A stretch of DNA of 64,000 nt. Origin: Amyelois transitella (taxonomy: Eukaryota > Arthropoda > Insecta > Lepidoptera > Pyralidae). The stretch lies in assembly GCF_032362555.1 (NCBI RefSeq), contig NC_083516.1, forward strand, positions 6,845,001 through 6,909,000, read 5' to 3'. Below, in pieces: positions 1-16,600 of the stretch. Position 1 is the stretch's first letter; each line of letters begins with the position of its first letter. Below the pieces are notes generated by a model. It did no database searches. It had not been told where the DNA came from and worked only from the letters and a program-made list of their open reading frames with translations. A program made the translations under genes and the position numbers.

Positions 1-264
1 CTGCTCTTTCACCTTATTTAAATATTTTTTGGAGTTTTTTCGCCATCTTCGCCTTTGCTCCCTCTTTTGTCGCGCCGTCATCTCTGTTATACTTAGGACT
101 TGTTTCTTTTCTTTTTTTACAAGGAATTTCCTCTTTTGTTTCTCCTTCTCTAATTTGTATTTTTCAGGATCCGCCTTGATTTCTGCGTATTTTACCTTCT
201 TTCGCAATCTGTCTTTAGCTATTTTTTTTCTTTAGTTGCCAGTTTCTTCGGCTTCGACATTATT
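1..264 (-). pseudogene. 5' part of a basic, transposon-type ORF, cut by the window edge
   Basis: On the minus strand an ATG at 260 opens a lysine/arginine-rich reading frame that runs to base 1 apart from one interruption near its start, in a run of A. The downstream part is open for about 75 codons and has the charged pattern ITEMTARQKREQRRRW followed by NSKKYLNKVKEQ. N-termini like this are common in multicopy insect ORFs thought to be transposon-derived, but I cannot name the family and the catalytic part lies outside the window. A basic nuclear host protein is a weaker alternative. Confidence 0.35.
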
Positions 265-3559
<3,295 letters not shown>

Positions 3560-3624
3560 AAAATGAACAGATTATCCTGTACATACACATAAGGAAATAA
3601 AACAATTTACATACTTAAAATCAT

Positions 3625-6600
3625 CTATTTTAATTTTTTTAATAACTTCAATTCTGGCACTGCTATATTTTTACCAATGGAAGTTTTCCCATTCATGAAT
3701 GGTTGCAGAATATGTGGTATAAATATTTTGCCTTTTGGATCTTGATGAGTCTCAATAAGTGCTATCAATATTCTTGGTATTGCACAAGCAGTGCCATTTA
3801 GTGTGTGCACATATTTGATAGAATTTTCATCTTTGTATTTAATATTAAGTCGTCTAGACTGATAATCGGTGCAATTGCTACAACTTGATATTTCACCATA
3901 GCTATTGCGCCCTGGCATCCAAGCCTCAATGTCATACTTTCTGAAAAAAAAAGATTCTTATTTTGCATTAAAGAGACTCAAACTTTCCTGTAGATAAATT
4001 ATTCACACTAAATATTTTTGCATGTTTGTAACAAATAAACTAAAAACATTAGAAACCTACATTATCCGAAAGTGTTTTTAAATAAATTAGATTTCAAACT
4101 GATTATTCAAATTCAAAATTTTTATTTATTCTTATGGGACATTTCAATATCACTTTATAATTGTCATATCTTTTGGTTTCATAACATTGGTTGAGGTCGA
4201 ATAAATTACTTAAATCAATGTTTACTGCTGCTTCCAAAATGTCAGTGCAGAAAGAGCGGTACCAAATTGCACTGCAGCATTTGCTTCAATAACGTTAACT
4301 TCACAATTATCCAAACTGAGAATAAAATGTGGACAAGAAAAAATATTGTTATTGATTTATATGAAATTTCAATATAAAAAATATAATTTAAATGGATTGT
4401 ATCAATATTTTTTAAAGTAATCCAGGAAAAAAAGTTTCCGAAATCTTGTTTTAGCGACACGCTGTCCACACGGTTGGTTTTATATGCATACAATGTATTA
4501 CAAAAATACAGGCTTATTATAGATGTTTACATAACATTAATTGGATTTATAGATGTAAAATAAAGATGGCACTGTTAACTGAGGTTAAATAAGCAAACAG
4601 TGCATGGAAAGGCACAAATTCAAATCCTACCCTGTCTATGCAGCTATCAATGACTCATTTCTGAGTTATGTACATTAGTTTAAGTGTTAACAGGTGGACT
4701 TGTGATTTTTAGGGAAGATATATTTGATTAGTAAAAACTGCTTATAATTAAAAATTATTGTGATTAAATTTACCTTGGGAACAGTAAATAAATACTTTGT
4801 GCTCCGAAGTATGCCATGCTATGTATTGAATTGTTACAGTATTAACTGAATCCTAAAATGTTACGTGTTAATCCTAAATAATTCCTAACTAGTTATGTAC
4901 ATGCAAAGATTCAATATTGGTTGAGTGGAAAAAGCATGAAGAGATATCAAATAAACTACGGCACTGAGAAGGACACTATACAGGTATCTTTTATCCCAAA
5001 AAATAAATATACCTATGTTCAAACAACAATTTCCCGGGTAGCGGCGGGTAAACAGTTGGTTACTTATAAAATATTGGATTATATAGCATGAAATATGGAA
5101 TATAATATAAATTAATCAAGAATTACATACATATAACACCTAGCAAATAAGTAGACCCTAAAATTTTACACTTCTAGGATGCGCAGTAGCCATTTTTCAT
5201 ATAAAAAATCTTCTGCACAGCATCCATAGAGTAGAATTTAGCTGAACTTTCATGCTGGGCACTATACGTGGATTTCCCATTAATCATACATGTTGTTATA
5301 TGCTGTTATTATCTATCAAATTTAAAAATCAATTTTAAAGCACTATATGTTGAAAGAGTAATGGGCATAAGACAGAAACTCATGAACTCTTTTACTGACC
5401 TGCAGATGTAAAATGTTACCTGTAAGCAGGGGCTCCCAGCTCATGCGGTGGCATATCCAAGACCTTCATGTGAAAGCCAAGGGGTGTGAATAGATCTTGT
5501 TGCAAACTCCTCAAATACTCCAACATGTCATCAGACTGTTCTGGTGTGGTTACAGCAAACATTTCCACCTTTGTAAATTGGTGGACTCTGAAATGTATAA
5601 CATACTTAATACAATTATTCGTCTTATTAGGAGACGTCATTGAGTAAGTAAACTTATACTAAGGATGCAAAAGAGTAGAGAAAAATTTCAGATTATCAGG
5701 AACATAATGTAAACTTTTGCCTTGTTCATACCTGTAAATGCCCCTCTCTTCTATAACACTGGAAGACTCTGCACGGTAACACCTACTTACTGCTGCTAGT
5801 TTCAGTGGCAAATCCATTTTGGAGTGTAGGGAATTCTTTAAAAAGCCAGCCAATGACATTTCAGCAGTGCCAGAGAGGAAAAGATCAGGGCCATGGTGAT
5901 GGGGGTCAAGAGAATATATCTAGAACAAAGGGATTTTTTGATAACTTCATCCTTCTTGTGGAAGAATATGCAGTGATTACAAAATTCAATCAGTAACTAG
6001 GTAAACAAATACTTTTGTGTATTTATATACCAATATTACTTTTTTAAGTGTATTTAAAAAATGAAGCATAGAAATAAAATAGATTCCTTTCATGACTGAT
6101 AGGTAGACAGTGTAGACACTTATAAGAAATGTACTTATAAGAAATGTTTAACACTATGCTTGAAATCATATGTACAAATCAACAAATTTGTACTACCTAA
6201 ATGGTTAAAATAAACCCATGGCACAAACAAACCAATGACTCAGGAACTAACGTCATATAGACATTAGTTCCTGAATCAGGACTTGGAATTGGGATGCGCC
6301 CACTGGTTGAGATACATTTTCAAACATTAATATAATAATATGAAGAAAATATTTGAAGGAACATTTGTTGACTGATTATTAAACTATTTACCTGAGTGCG
6401 ATCAGTATTTATTGACATTCCACAACTTTCCAATATATTGCTGGGAAGGATGTCAGGCACAGAGACTAAATTAAAATTATTTTTCAATAAAAATGACACT
6501 GTATACTTCAGCAGAGTTTCTTCTAATTCAGCTAACTCATCTAAAAAGTAGTAACTTTTGTGACCACATGTATGGCCCAGCTTATCAGTTCTCATTAAAT

Positions 6601-7003
6601 TCAATCGTCTTGTTATTTCACTGAACTCCAATGGGGCATATTTACCAAAATCTCTCCTTTCATTGATTTCCTGAAGTAACTTGGGAGTTTCGTCATACAT
6701 TTGTACTGATGGGTGGGTTTTGTTAGGTAAACTCATAAGTAACTTCCCTAATTCATACATTAATGCTTTATATGAACTATTGGTCTCCGGCATAAATTTT
6801 AGTTGGTTATAGACATTGTTAACACGTTCTATATTTCCAATGCCTTTGCGACGGTTTATATTTTGTTTTATTTCTTGTACATTTGCTGGATTGCAATAAT
6901 AACCCGTGTCAAGATCAGGAACTTCCGAATAACCAGTCGCAGAATTACGAAATCCGGAAAATGTGGGTTGCCTAAGTCTTTTCCCAATTTTAGAAAACAT
7001 CAT
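3625..7003 (-). CDS. SARS2: Mitochondrial serine--tRNA ligase (SerRS-m)
   Basis: Class II aminoacyl-tRNA synthetase charging mitochondrial tRNA-Ser. Four exons read 7003-6392, 5919-5732, 5587-5420 and 3940-3625. All junctions are GT-AG and phases agree, giving 427 aa. Residues 1-25 are basic and serine-containing ([15 protein letters not shown]), fitting a mitochondrial presequence; ATGs also exist at 7045 and 7000. Motif 2 reads [19 protein letters not shown] and continues [10 protein letters not shown]. Motif 3 is [19 protein letters not shown], which matches mitochondrial SerRS (NATACAVPR in human) rather than cytosolic SerRS. The intact motifs argue against the inactive insect paralogue Slimp. 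Intron 3 is about 1.5 kb and holds an old repeat near 4205-4290. The stop lies 65 bp from that of KRR1, so the 3' UTRs probably overlap. Confidence 0.93.
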
Positions 7004-7679
7004 TACTTCTGCTGAGATAATATCAAGTACGATGATAGCAATCAATACATTGATAATACTTTTGCTGATAATTAGAGTTTGAGTTCAATATTAATACTGT
7101 CTTAGGGGTCCTAAGCCGCTAATAGTAGAGTAATTAATTCAACACAAACACATGTCAGATGCGAACTTTATTACTTATATAAACTTTCTTCTTCTTTTAA
7201 TTCCTTCCGAAGATTATTTAAGTTCAACAGATGTTAATTTTATGTAAGTATAAGTAAGTTCTTTCATTAACTTCGAACTTTGCTTTGACCGAATTCGAAA
7301 GATCAGAATCGAAGTTCGAACATTATGAATGACAGCTATTGACATACAAAAAGCAGTAATAAATTCGGTATTTAAAAATAAGCCCATCATATACGTAGCT
7401 ATCAGAGCTATTAGAGTAGACAAATTTATAGGTAAAGGTAATGAAGGGCTTTATGTCAGTAATGTTGTGTCAATCAATGTCAAATCAAATTGGGTAACTT
7501 TTAATGTCATAATTTCCCGCCAATATCAACAACATTAACATCTGTGCATTGTGGCCGCCAGTCAGTTTATTTTCTTTTCTTTCAACTTTCATTAGATGGT
7601 AGGAATTTATAATATGTATCCTTTTGATTAATATTTATATGTTGATTTAAAGATTTGATATTAAGTGACTTTCATTACT
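7004..7679. promoter_or_regulatory. Shared upstream region of SerRS-m and Dnmt1
   Basis: The two divergent start codons are 676 bp apart, so both promoters must lie here unless there are distal 5' exons. I see no clear TATA box. Small ORFs in this stretch lack recognisable products. A bidirectional promoter is inferred from gene orientation only. Confidence 0.45.
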
Positions 7680-10600
7680 ATGTCTTTATATGTAAATGGA
7701 AATGATAATGTTGATAAAAATGATGATAGTCTAGTTCCTTCACACCGTGGTAATTCGACAAGAACGACAGCTTCTCCATCGCAGGATGATGAACAGCTTC
7801 GCTTAGATTCTGGATTTCTAACTAAAAAGTAAGTTGGGCCTTGGAAACCATTTTTATTACTAAATTATTCGTGGGTGCTGCTATAATTCAAATACAAGCA
7901 GGATATTCGCGGTATCAATAAATATTATTATGACCTTAGTTGGATATTTTGGGTTGAAATAAGGTTGTGTGGTATACGTAATGGCTTGACATACCTGGCG
8001 GTATGATCTTTTTTTTGGTCTCGTATTTCATTTCTTTTGTTTGAATGTAAACTGTTAGCGCTCGTGAGTCACAATCGAGTATTAGTTAATTGTCTAATAT
8101 TTATAGTCAAAATCAATTTAAGTTTAATGATTTAAATAACTTGATTGAAAAAAAAAATTTCAAAGTTTAGACATACATACATATAATCACGTCTATTCCC
8201 TTGCGGGGTAGACAGAGCCAAGTCTTAAAAAGCCTGATAGACTAATCCTAATTTCATATATGTATTATTTAAGGTCTATCTGTCATGATCCCTCTTATTC
8301 ATGTCAGTTCTGCTCCTTGTACGAAATTATATGCTACAACTAGCTATTGCCCACGACTTCGTACGCGTGGAAGAGTCTGTTGTAGTTGTTCTCCGTTATA
8401 TGCTGTACAAGGTGTTATAAATGAATTTTTTTACAAACTTAGTTTTGACGTTCTGTTTTTTTATTCAAAATTATTATTACGTTGATACAAGTCTTAACAA
8501 ATAATGCATTAATTTCGGGCAAATTTGATTACCATAAAAACGGTTCTAGTGAATCTTAAAAGAAAGACATATACTGTTGCGGACATTTTTTTAGATTATT
8601 TCAAGAGGAATAATTCTTTCATACATATATTTTTGGTCTCTTGAACTGTTTTCGCAGTGCACGCAATGGAAGCCCTCAAGGATGAATAACTTTCCCAGTT
8701 TTACTTACACATTTTCCATTAATTCTTCGCTCCTAATAGTTGCAGCGTGATGTTTTAAAGCCTTCCTAAAAAAATGGTCTATTCAACACAAAAATATTTT
8801 TTAATTCAAACCAGTAGTTCTTGAGATTAGCATGATCAAACAAACAAACTCTTTAGCTTTATAATATAAGTATAGATATAATTTTTCACTGATACTGATA
8901 GATATGTTTCTGTCAGAAATTAGGGCTTTAGGGTTGGTCAAGAGAGATCCCACTTTAAGATAAGCTTGAGTTGTTTTTGTTTATATATATACACTTATTA
9001 ACCCTAAATACGCAAAAAACTTGCTATATAACATTTTCCATTTACACTCCACCTACTATACCTTTCTCTCTCACTGCCCATTCCCATTCTACTGATCTTT
9101 CCAATTCTTGTTCCTGTCCCACTTTGACCTGTTCCAAAAACACTAAGTACCTGGGCATCACCTTGGATAACAGAATTTCCTACCAATTACACCTGAAAAA
9201 CACAGCTGGCAGAGTACGTAAACTGATATTCGTGTTTAAAAAACTCCGACATGTTGCAGAACCTCACCTCATCAAAACTGTTTATTTGGCACTGTGTCAG
9301 TCTATTTTAGTCTATGGCATTACCTCGTGGGGTGGAGCAACCAAAGCCCATGTTCTCTGTCTTGAGCACGCCCAAAGAGCGCTTCTTAAGGTGTGTAAAT
9401 TCAAACCCTTTCTGTACTCAACTTTTACTTTATATCAGGAATGTCAAGTGGTTACTGTAAGACAATTATTTATACTAAATACTATAATGAAACAACACAA
9501 GGTCACTACTGTCCCATCCCGATCAGTTCGAAGACCTCCTTTTATTCCATCCCTCTCTTTTAATACAGCTTTCTCACACCGCTTTTTCTGTTTTCTGGGA
9601 CCATATTTATATAATAAATTAAATCGCCAATTTCACTTGTACTGCCTACTTAAATATAGTTGTCCTAAGATTGTCTCAAATTACTTACAGGGCTTAAACT
9701 ATGACCAAACTGAAGACTTGCTAAATGTAGTTAATTAAATCACGATGTCAGCTTATTTCCCTCTCGGGATAATTATTTATCTATGTATTTTTGTATTTTA
9801 ATGTGGAATACATATATGTAGGTAGATATACTAATGTTTATTTATATACACATTTGTCTCAATATATGTATAATATAGTTACTCCAGTTTAGTTAAATAA
9901 ATACTTTTTGTTTTCATATGAGATTGTGCATGAGATATCATGACTTATGTTAACCACAAGTGGGGGGGAGGCTGGTTTTCTGAGATACAGGCATCTGCCT
10001 AGTTCAGACACCAGTCTCTCATATTCATATTCTTACCTATTGCATTTACTACTTGATATTTGAGAGAAAATAAAAATATTTCTGATTTTTTTTTTTTTTT
10101 TTGACCTTTGTGGTATTGTTCTATTTAAACTATCAAACCAAGCTAATTGTGGTTTTTGAGTCTTTTTCAGACTACTTACTTGCTCTTTTAATGTTTAAAC
10201 CTGAAGAGTTATGGGGGTTTTATCAATTAAAAGATGGTGATTAATTAAATATGAAAACTTTTGTTTTCATGTAACAATCGCACAGCAAGAACACAGGATA
10301 GAATAAATCATAGAGCTGAGATGTTGCCACCTGGTTATATTTTTTAATAGATGTGATATGTTGGTATGTTTGTCACAAGTCACAGCCATAGGTGGGGAAG
10401 AAAAGTAACCATTTACACAAAGCATTTATTTGTAAAATTTATATTGTATATTTTTTTAATTCCAGGTCTACAAAGATGACAACATGTGATGAAAACCTTA
10501 TAGTTATGTCTAAGAAGAGAAGTAGAAGTGGGAGTCCAATAAATGAAAAAAGTAATGGATTCTTAGTAAGTACTGCAGTTATTTTTGAATTTGACTATAT

Positions 10601-13600
10601 AATATGTGAATGTTTCAGAAATGTCCGTTAAAACTAAATTTCCCTGCCCTGTGCATAATTTTTAATATTTTTATAAGCAGAGATTATATGTATAATAATA
10701 ATTAGATTATTTACACAGCATCACTAATTAAAGCTGAAATTACTTCACAGAAGCGACTTAAAACGGATGATGTTGATAGTAATGGAAATGACTTGAAGAC
10801 TATATCAGATGATACAGCTTGCAAATCTGATTTAGATAAAAATGGATCACATGAAATAGAAAATCATAACAGCTTGGAAACAAATAACTGTGAACAAAAT
10901 GTTGGCAAAATATCAAATAATCACAATAATAATATTGTGGATGAGAATGTAAATATTAAGAATAAACAACCAGATTTGGAGAAATGCATGATTTGTGGTC
11001 AATTTTTGAATAACTCTGACATCATATATTACCAAGGACATCCTCAAGATGCTGTGGAAGAGTTTGTAGCTTTGACTAATGAAAAACTTGTTTTATCTGC
11101 TGGTAAGTTGGGTATACTGCTCAAAGGTTCTCAGATACATAATGCTTTGACACATAAGAAGCAGGGGTTGCCAAATATCAATTGCAATTTGTCCTAGATT
11201 TATTTATTTAGTAGCTGTGCCTGCGAGTTCGTCCGCGTGTAATAGTTTTTTGGGCATCATTAAAGCCCTTAAGGAGGAATAATATCCCCCGTTTTTTTCA
11301 TTTTCCATTATTTCTTTGCTCCTAATAGTTGCAGCGTGATGATAAATAGCCTAAAGCCTTCTCAATGAATGGTCTATTAAACACAAAAAGAATTTTTCAA
11401 TTCAAACCAGTAGTTCCTGAGATTAGCGCGTTCAAACAAACAAACTTTTCAGCTTCATAAATATAATATTAGTTTAGATTTAGAAAAGGAACGCAGGAAA
11501 ACGGCATGGCAATTGACAATAAAAACGAAATTACAACAAAATCATAAAATGCATGTTTTTGAAAGCGATTACATTTATAAGTATGTTGACATATAAGTAC
11601 AGATAGACTTTGAATCCAGTAGCTTTATTAACGGAAGTACTCATAGGGTAAATAAAAAATACATGTTCTCTTATATGTATTATCTTTCTTCATAGTTAAC
11701 ACCAAAAATAAACGCTTCTTTAAATACCCCGGAAATGAGCATAGACTAGATAGGCATAGACATGTGAGCGACTACTTATCTGGGGCTGCGGGCGGGGCGT
11801 GCAGAGTGCTCGGCGGGAAGGGTTGGGGCGACGCGGCATGTTTCGGCATAGAGCAGCGCGTACCTAGGTACCTACCTGCGTAGGTACCGATAGATCTAGC
11901 GATAAGACTTGGTCATTGAATACGTTTTGTGAACGTAAACATTTGTTTTGCGAATTGGGGTTTTTACTCATACGAAAAATTAAAAAAAAAAAGATTTTAT
12001 TTTATTGCGGTTTATTACTCTATTACTGATACTGATTCCGACATTTTAATAAAGCTCTATAGACTTTGAATCAATGTCTACCTGTATTTTAGCGAAAACT
12101 AACTTTTATCACAATCCGTAGCTAGTTAAATATATGGGAAGTGAGCTCTAGATAGTCAATATCATAATATGCCCTGTAATACTGGGACAGGTGAAACCTT
12201 AAATTTTGCTATCCAAGGAAACTTAAAATACCTGGTTTCACACACCCAGTACCAAATCATAAATTACATTGTATCTTCAGTTGAGGGAGCCCTTTAGAGG
12301 CAGGTCATGGTTTCAATATTGTTTTATATCTCGAGAATTACCAATCAATGTATTGTGTATGATCATGACATAAGGTATGGGCATAAAGGCATGGAATATC
12401 TATAAAGGTGCTTTAATCTAATAGTATATTTTAATTATGTATGTAAACTTTATACATATTTTTAAGGTGATGAAGGAGACGTTATGGAAAGACCACAAAC
12501 GAACATAACGGGGTTCTCCATATTTGATGAACAAGGCCATTTGTGTCCTATTGATGGAGGGCTCATCGAAAGTGATGTTCGGATCTTCATGTCTGGCTAC
12601 TTAAAGTCTATCTGCTCTGATTCCTCAGACATTGACGAAGAATCTGTGCCTGTAAAAGATGTGGGCCCTATTATTGAATGGTAATTTCCAATGTATTTTT
12701 TTTTAATATATACTGCCAAATGCCACAATCTGTTCAGGAACATTGAGCTATTTCTCTGTGACCATCATCTGGATTTATTATGTGAATAGCATTGTTCTAA
12801 GTATCAGACTCCTTTGTTGTCTGATACTGATTTGAACATACTTAAACTTTTGTTTTCCTTCAATATAATATAGGGTGTCCCAAAATTAACGCAAGATTTG
12901 AATTTGCCGCCATTTGTGCAGTAAAGTGTTGGCAACCCTGAAAAAAAAAGCAATTTGACAGCTAACAGTATAGGGTTATTAAAAATGGAGCGTAACTCGA
13001 TAGAACAACGTGTCTTCATTATTAAAGAATATTTCAAAAATAGTGAAAGCTTGGCGGCTGCATTTCGAAAATTTCATACAAAAGATCAGAGAACCCACAT
13101 GTGATTGTCGAAAAACAAATGCATCCACAACGCGTGACTGTATGGTGTGGATTTTGGGCTGGAAGCATTAATTTTTTAATTAATCTCTTCACAGTTGACA
13201 AAGTTAAGTCAAACACTATTCCGACCTTATTTTGTATGAAATTTTCGAACTGCAGCCGCCAAGCTTTCACAATTTTTGAAATATTCTTAATAATGAAGAC
13301 ACGTTGTTCTATCAAGTAACGCTCCATTTTTAATAACCCTATACTGTTAGCTGTCAAATTGCTTTTTTTTCAGGGTTGCCAACACTTCACTGCACAAATG
13401 GCGGCAAATTCAAATCTTGCGTTAATTTTGGGACACCCTTTATAATAATCAATAATAGATATGAATTGTTTTTGATTTAAGGTATATCCACGGTTTTGAT
13501 GGTGGGAAAAGAAATTGCATAACACTTTCATCTGAATTTGGAGAGTACAATTTACTGAAGCCAAGTGAGGAATATACACCTTTGATGAATAATCTTTATG

Positions 13601-16600
13601 AGAAGATCTGGTTAAGCAAAGTTGTAGTGGAATATTTAGAGGAGTATCATTATCTGCAACCAACATATGAAGATCTGCTGGAAGTGCTGCGAGAAGCTAG
13701 TATCCCAGAACTGGATGATAAAAAAATGAGTGAAGAAATGCTACATAAACATGCACAGTTTGTTTGTGATCAAGTTGTTAGTTTAGAGGCTGACGAGGAT
13801 GACGACCCATTGATAACTTTACCTTGTATGAGGGAATTAATCAAACTGATGGGCATAAAATTCGGCAAACGAAAATTCAGAACTAAAATAGATTATAAAA
13901 AGGTTGATAAAAAAGCATGGACGAAGGCAACTACAACACCTCTTGTAAGAAAAACATTTGAAAGCTTCTTTTCAAATCAGCTTGATAAAACAAATCATGA
14001 CTTGGTGCTGAGGAGAAGGAGATGTGGTGTTTGTGAAGCTTGCCAGTTACCTGACTGTGGGGAGTGCAATGCTTGTCGAGCTATGGCGAAGTTTGGTGGC
14101 CATGGGCGAACTAAAAAAGCATGTGTGCGAAGACTTTGTCCAAATATGGCGGTCGAGCAAGCTGACGACTCGGAACCCGAAGACGACGATGATTACCAGC
14201 AAATGGTTGAGAAGAAACATCACGACAAGATCGATGAGGCCGTGCCAGTCAAACTGACTGGCAATAATAGAAAAATTAAATGGATAGGAGAGCCGATCAA
14301 AGCTGATGCCTCTAAAGTTTATTATGAGAAAGTCGAAATCGAAGGGTCTGAGCTCCTAATAGGAGATTATGTTATGGTAGAGACTTCACAACCGAATATA
14401 CCAGCCCTAGTCGCGAGAGTAGTTTATATGTGGAAGGAAAATATTAATCCCCAAATAGGATATTTCCATGGAGAAGTATTTTATAGATCATCAGACACAG
14501 TTTTGGGTGAAGTTGGCGACCCGCGAGAGGTATTTTTGGGAGACAGATGTTGTCACGGCGCCCCTCTCTCTTCAATATTAAGAAAAGCTTATGTTGAAAA
14601 GAAGGTTACGCCACAAGACTGGTTCAAGCTCGGAGGTAAAGAAGTGATCGACGAAACGTTTGAAGATGACGGTAAAACATACTTTTACAAAAAATACTAT
14701 GAAAGATTTACAGCCCGTTTTGAAGATATACCTGAGGACCCAATTTGTCCTAATGAATTAAGAAAACATAGATTTTGTCCATCATGCGAACGCAAAACTA
14801 AGAGGGACGCAAAGAACATTCCAAAAGTATCTGGTAAACTGTTGGAAAAATCAAATATAGTTTCAGAGGCCAACAGGACAGAGTGGACCTCAGTCACTTG
14901 GCAAGAATATGATTATAAAAAAGGTGGCGCCGTATTCCTGAAACCGGGAACTTTTAAACTTAAAAACAGCTTGAACACATCCAATAGTAATGTGAGTCAA
15001 AAACTCAAACTGGATCAAGTTGATGAAGACATATATCCAGAATATTATAGGAAAAGTGATAACAACTTACGTGGGTCGAATGTCGACACCGGGGAGCCTT
15101 TCTGCGTCGGCTACATCGCGGCCGTCACCGCCGCCGGCGCGGGCCCGCTCATTGTCCCGCAGGATATCTACCTCAAGGTCAACGTTCTGTACAGGCCTGA
15201 AAACACCTCCAGCCGCTTCCCCCAACACGAAGATCTCAACGTAGTCTACTGGAGCGACGAAATACGGGAGGTATCGTTCTCTGCCGTCGTCGGACCCTGC
15301 CAGTTGATCTACGAACAGAACGTACCGCAAAATTTGTCACTCCACGAGTGGCTCGAGGCGGATCCAAACCGCTTTTACTTCAGGATGGCCTTCGACAAAT
15401 CATCCGGGCGGATCGTCGACGTCCCGCAATCCGCGACATCCGTCGGGCGGGCCGAGAGAGGGAAAGATAAGGGCAAAGGAAAGGGGAAGTCCAGCAGCAA
15501 GCGAGCGGAGAGCGCGCAGCCGGCGGCGCCGCGGCCGCTGCGCGCGCTGGACGTGTTCGCGGGCTGCGGCGGGCTGTCGCGCGGGCTGCACGCGGCGGGC
15601 GCGGCCGCGAGTCGCTGGGCCGTGGAGCACGTGGCGGCGGCGGCGCGCGCCTTCGCGCTCAACAACGCGGGCTGCGCCGTGTTCGACGAGGACTGCAACG
15701 CGCTGCTCAAGGCCGCCATGGACGCCGCCACGCACAGCCGCGCCGGGCTGCGGCTGCCGCGCCCGGGCGAGGTGGAGCTGCTGTGCGGCGGCCCGCCCTG
15801 CCAGGGCTTCTCCGGCATGAACCGGTTCAACTCCAGGGAGTACTCCAACTTCAAGAACTCGCTGGTCGCCACCTACCTGTCCTACTGCGACTTCTACCGC
15901 CCGAAATACTTCATCCTCGAGAACGTGAGGAACTTCGTCGCTTTCAAGAAGGGAATGGTGTTGAAGTTAACACTGCGAGCACTGCTGGATATGGGTTACC
16001 AGTGCACGTTCGGCATACTGCAAGCGGGCCACTACGGGGTGCCGCAGACGCGGCGAAGGCTGATCATACTGGCGGCGGCGCCGGGGTTCCGGCTGCCGCA
16101 GTTCCCGGAGCCCACGCACGTGTTCAGCCGCCGCGCCTGCTCGCTGGCCGCCACCATCGACGGCAAGCGCTTCTCCACCAACATCCAGTGGGACGAGGCC
16201 GCGCCGAGACGAACTTGCACCATACGCGACGCGATGAGCGATTTGCCACGAATTTGCAATGGAGCCAACAAAATTGAAATAGACTATGGCTCGATGCCGG
16301 AGAGTCATTTCCAGAGATTGATAAGGAGCAGAGATGAAACCGCGAAACTGCGCGATCACATTTGCAAGAATATGGCCCCTCTCATACAAGCCAGGATCAG
16401 CAGGGTGCCTACGACTTCGGGATCGGATTGGAGAGACTTGCCAAATATATCTGTAACCCTTTCAGATGGAACTAAGTGCAAGGTAAGCTTTTTTTTATTT
16501 TCGTCAAATCCTTAAGACTTGCGTCGGGAGCTGTGTTTGTTTTTTAAGAGCTAGCTAGGTTAGGACCTATCCTATAAGCACTAGGTAAGTGAATAAAAAG

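Noticed and set aside
3625-7003. Slimp, the SerRS-like non-catalytic insect protein
   Set aside because: Motif 2 and motif 3 residues are intact and match true mitochondrial SerRS.
15375-15872. Long minus-strand ORF (165 aa), and others at 15400-15735 and 15967-16389
   Set aside because: Antisense shadows of the GC-rich Dnmt1 catalytic exon, where stop codons are rare; no family resemblance.
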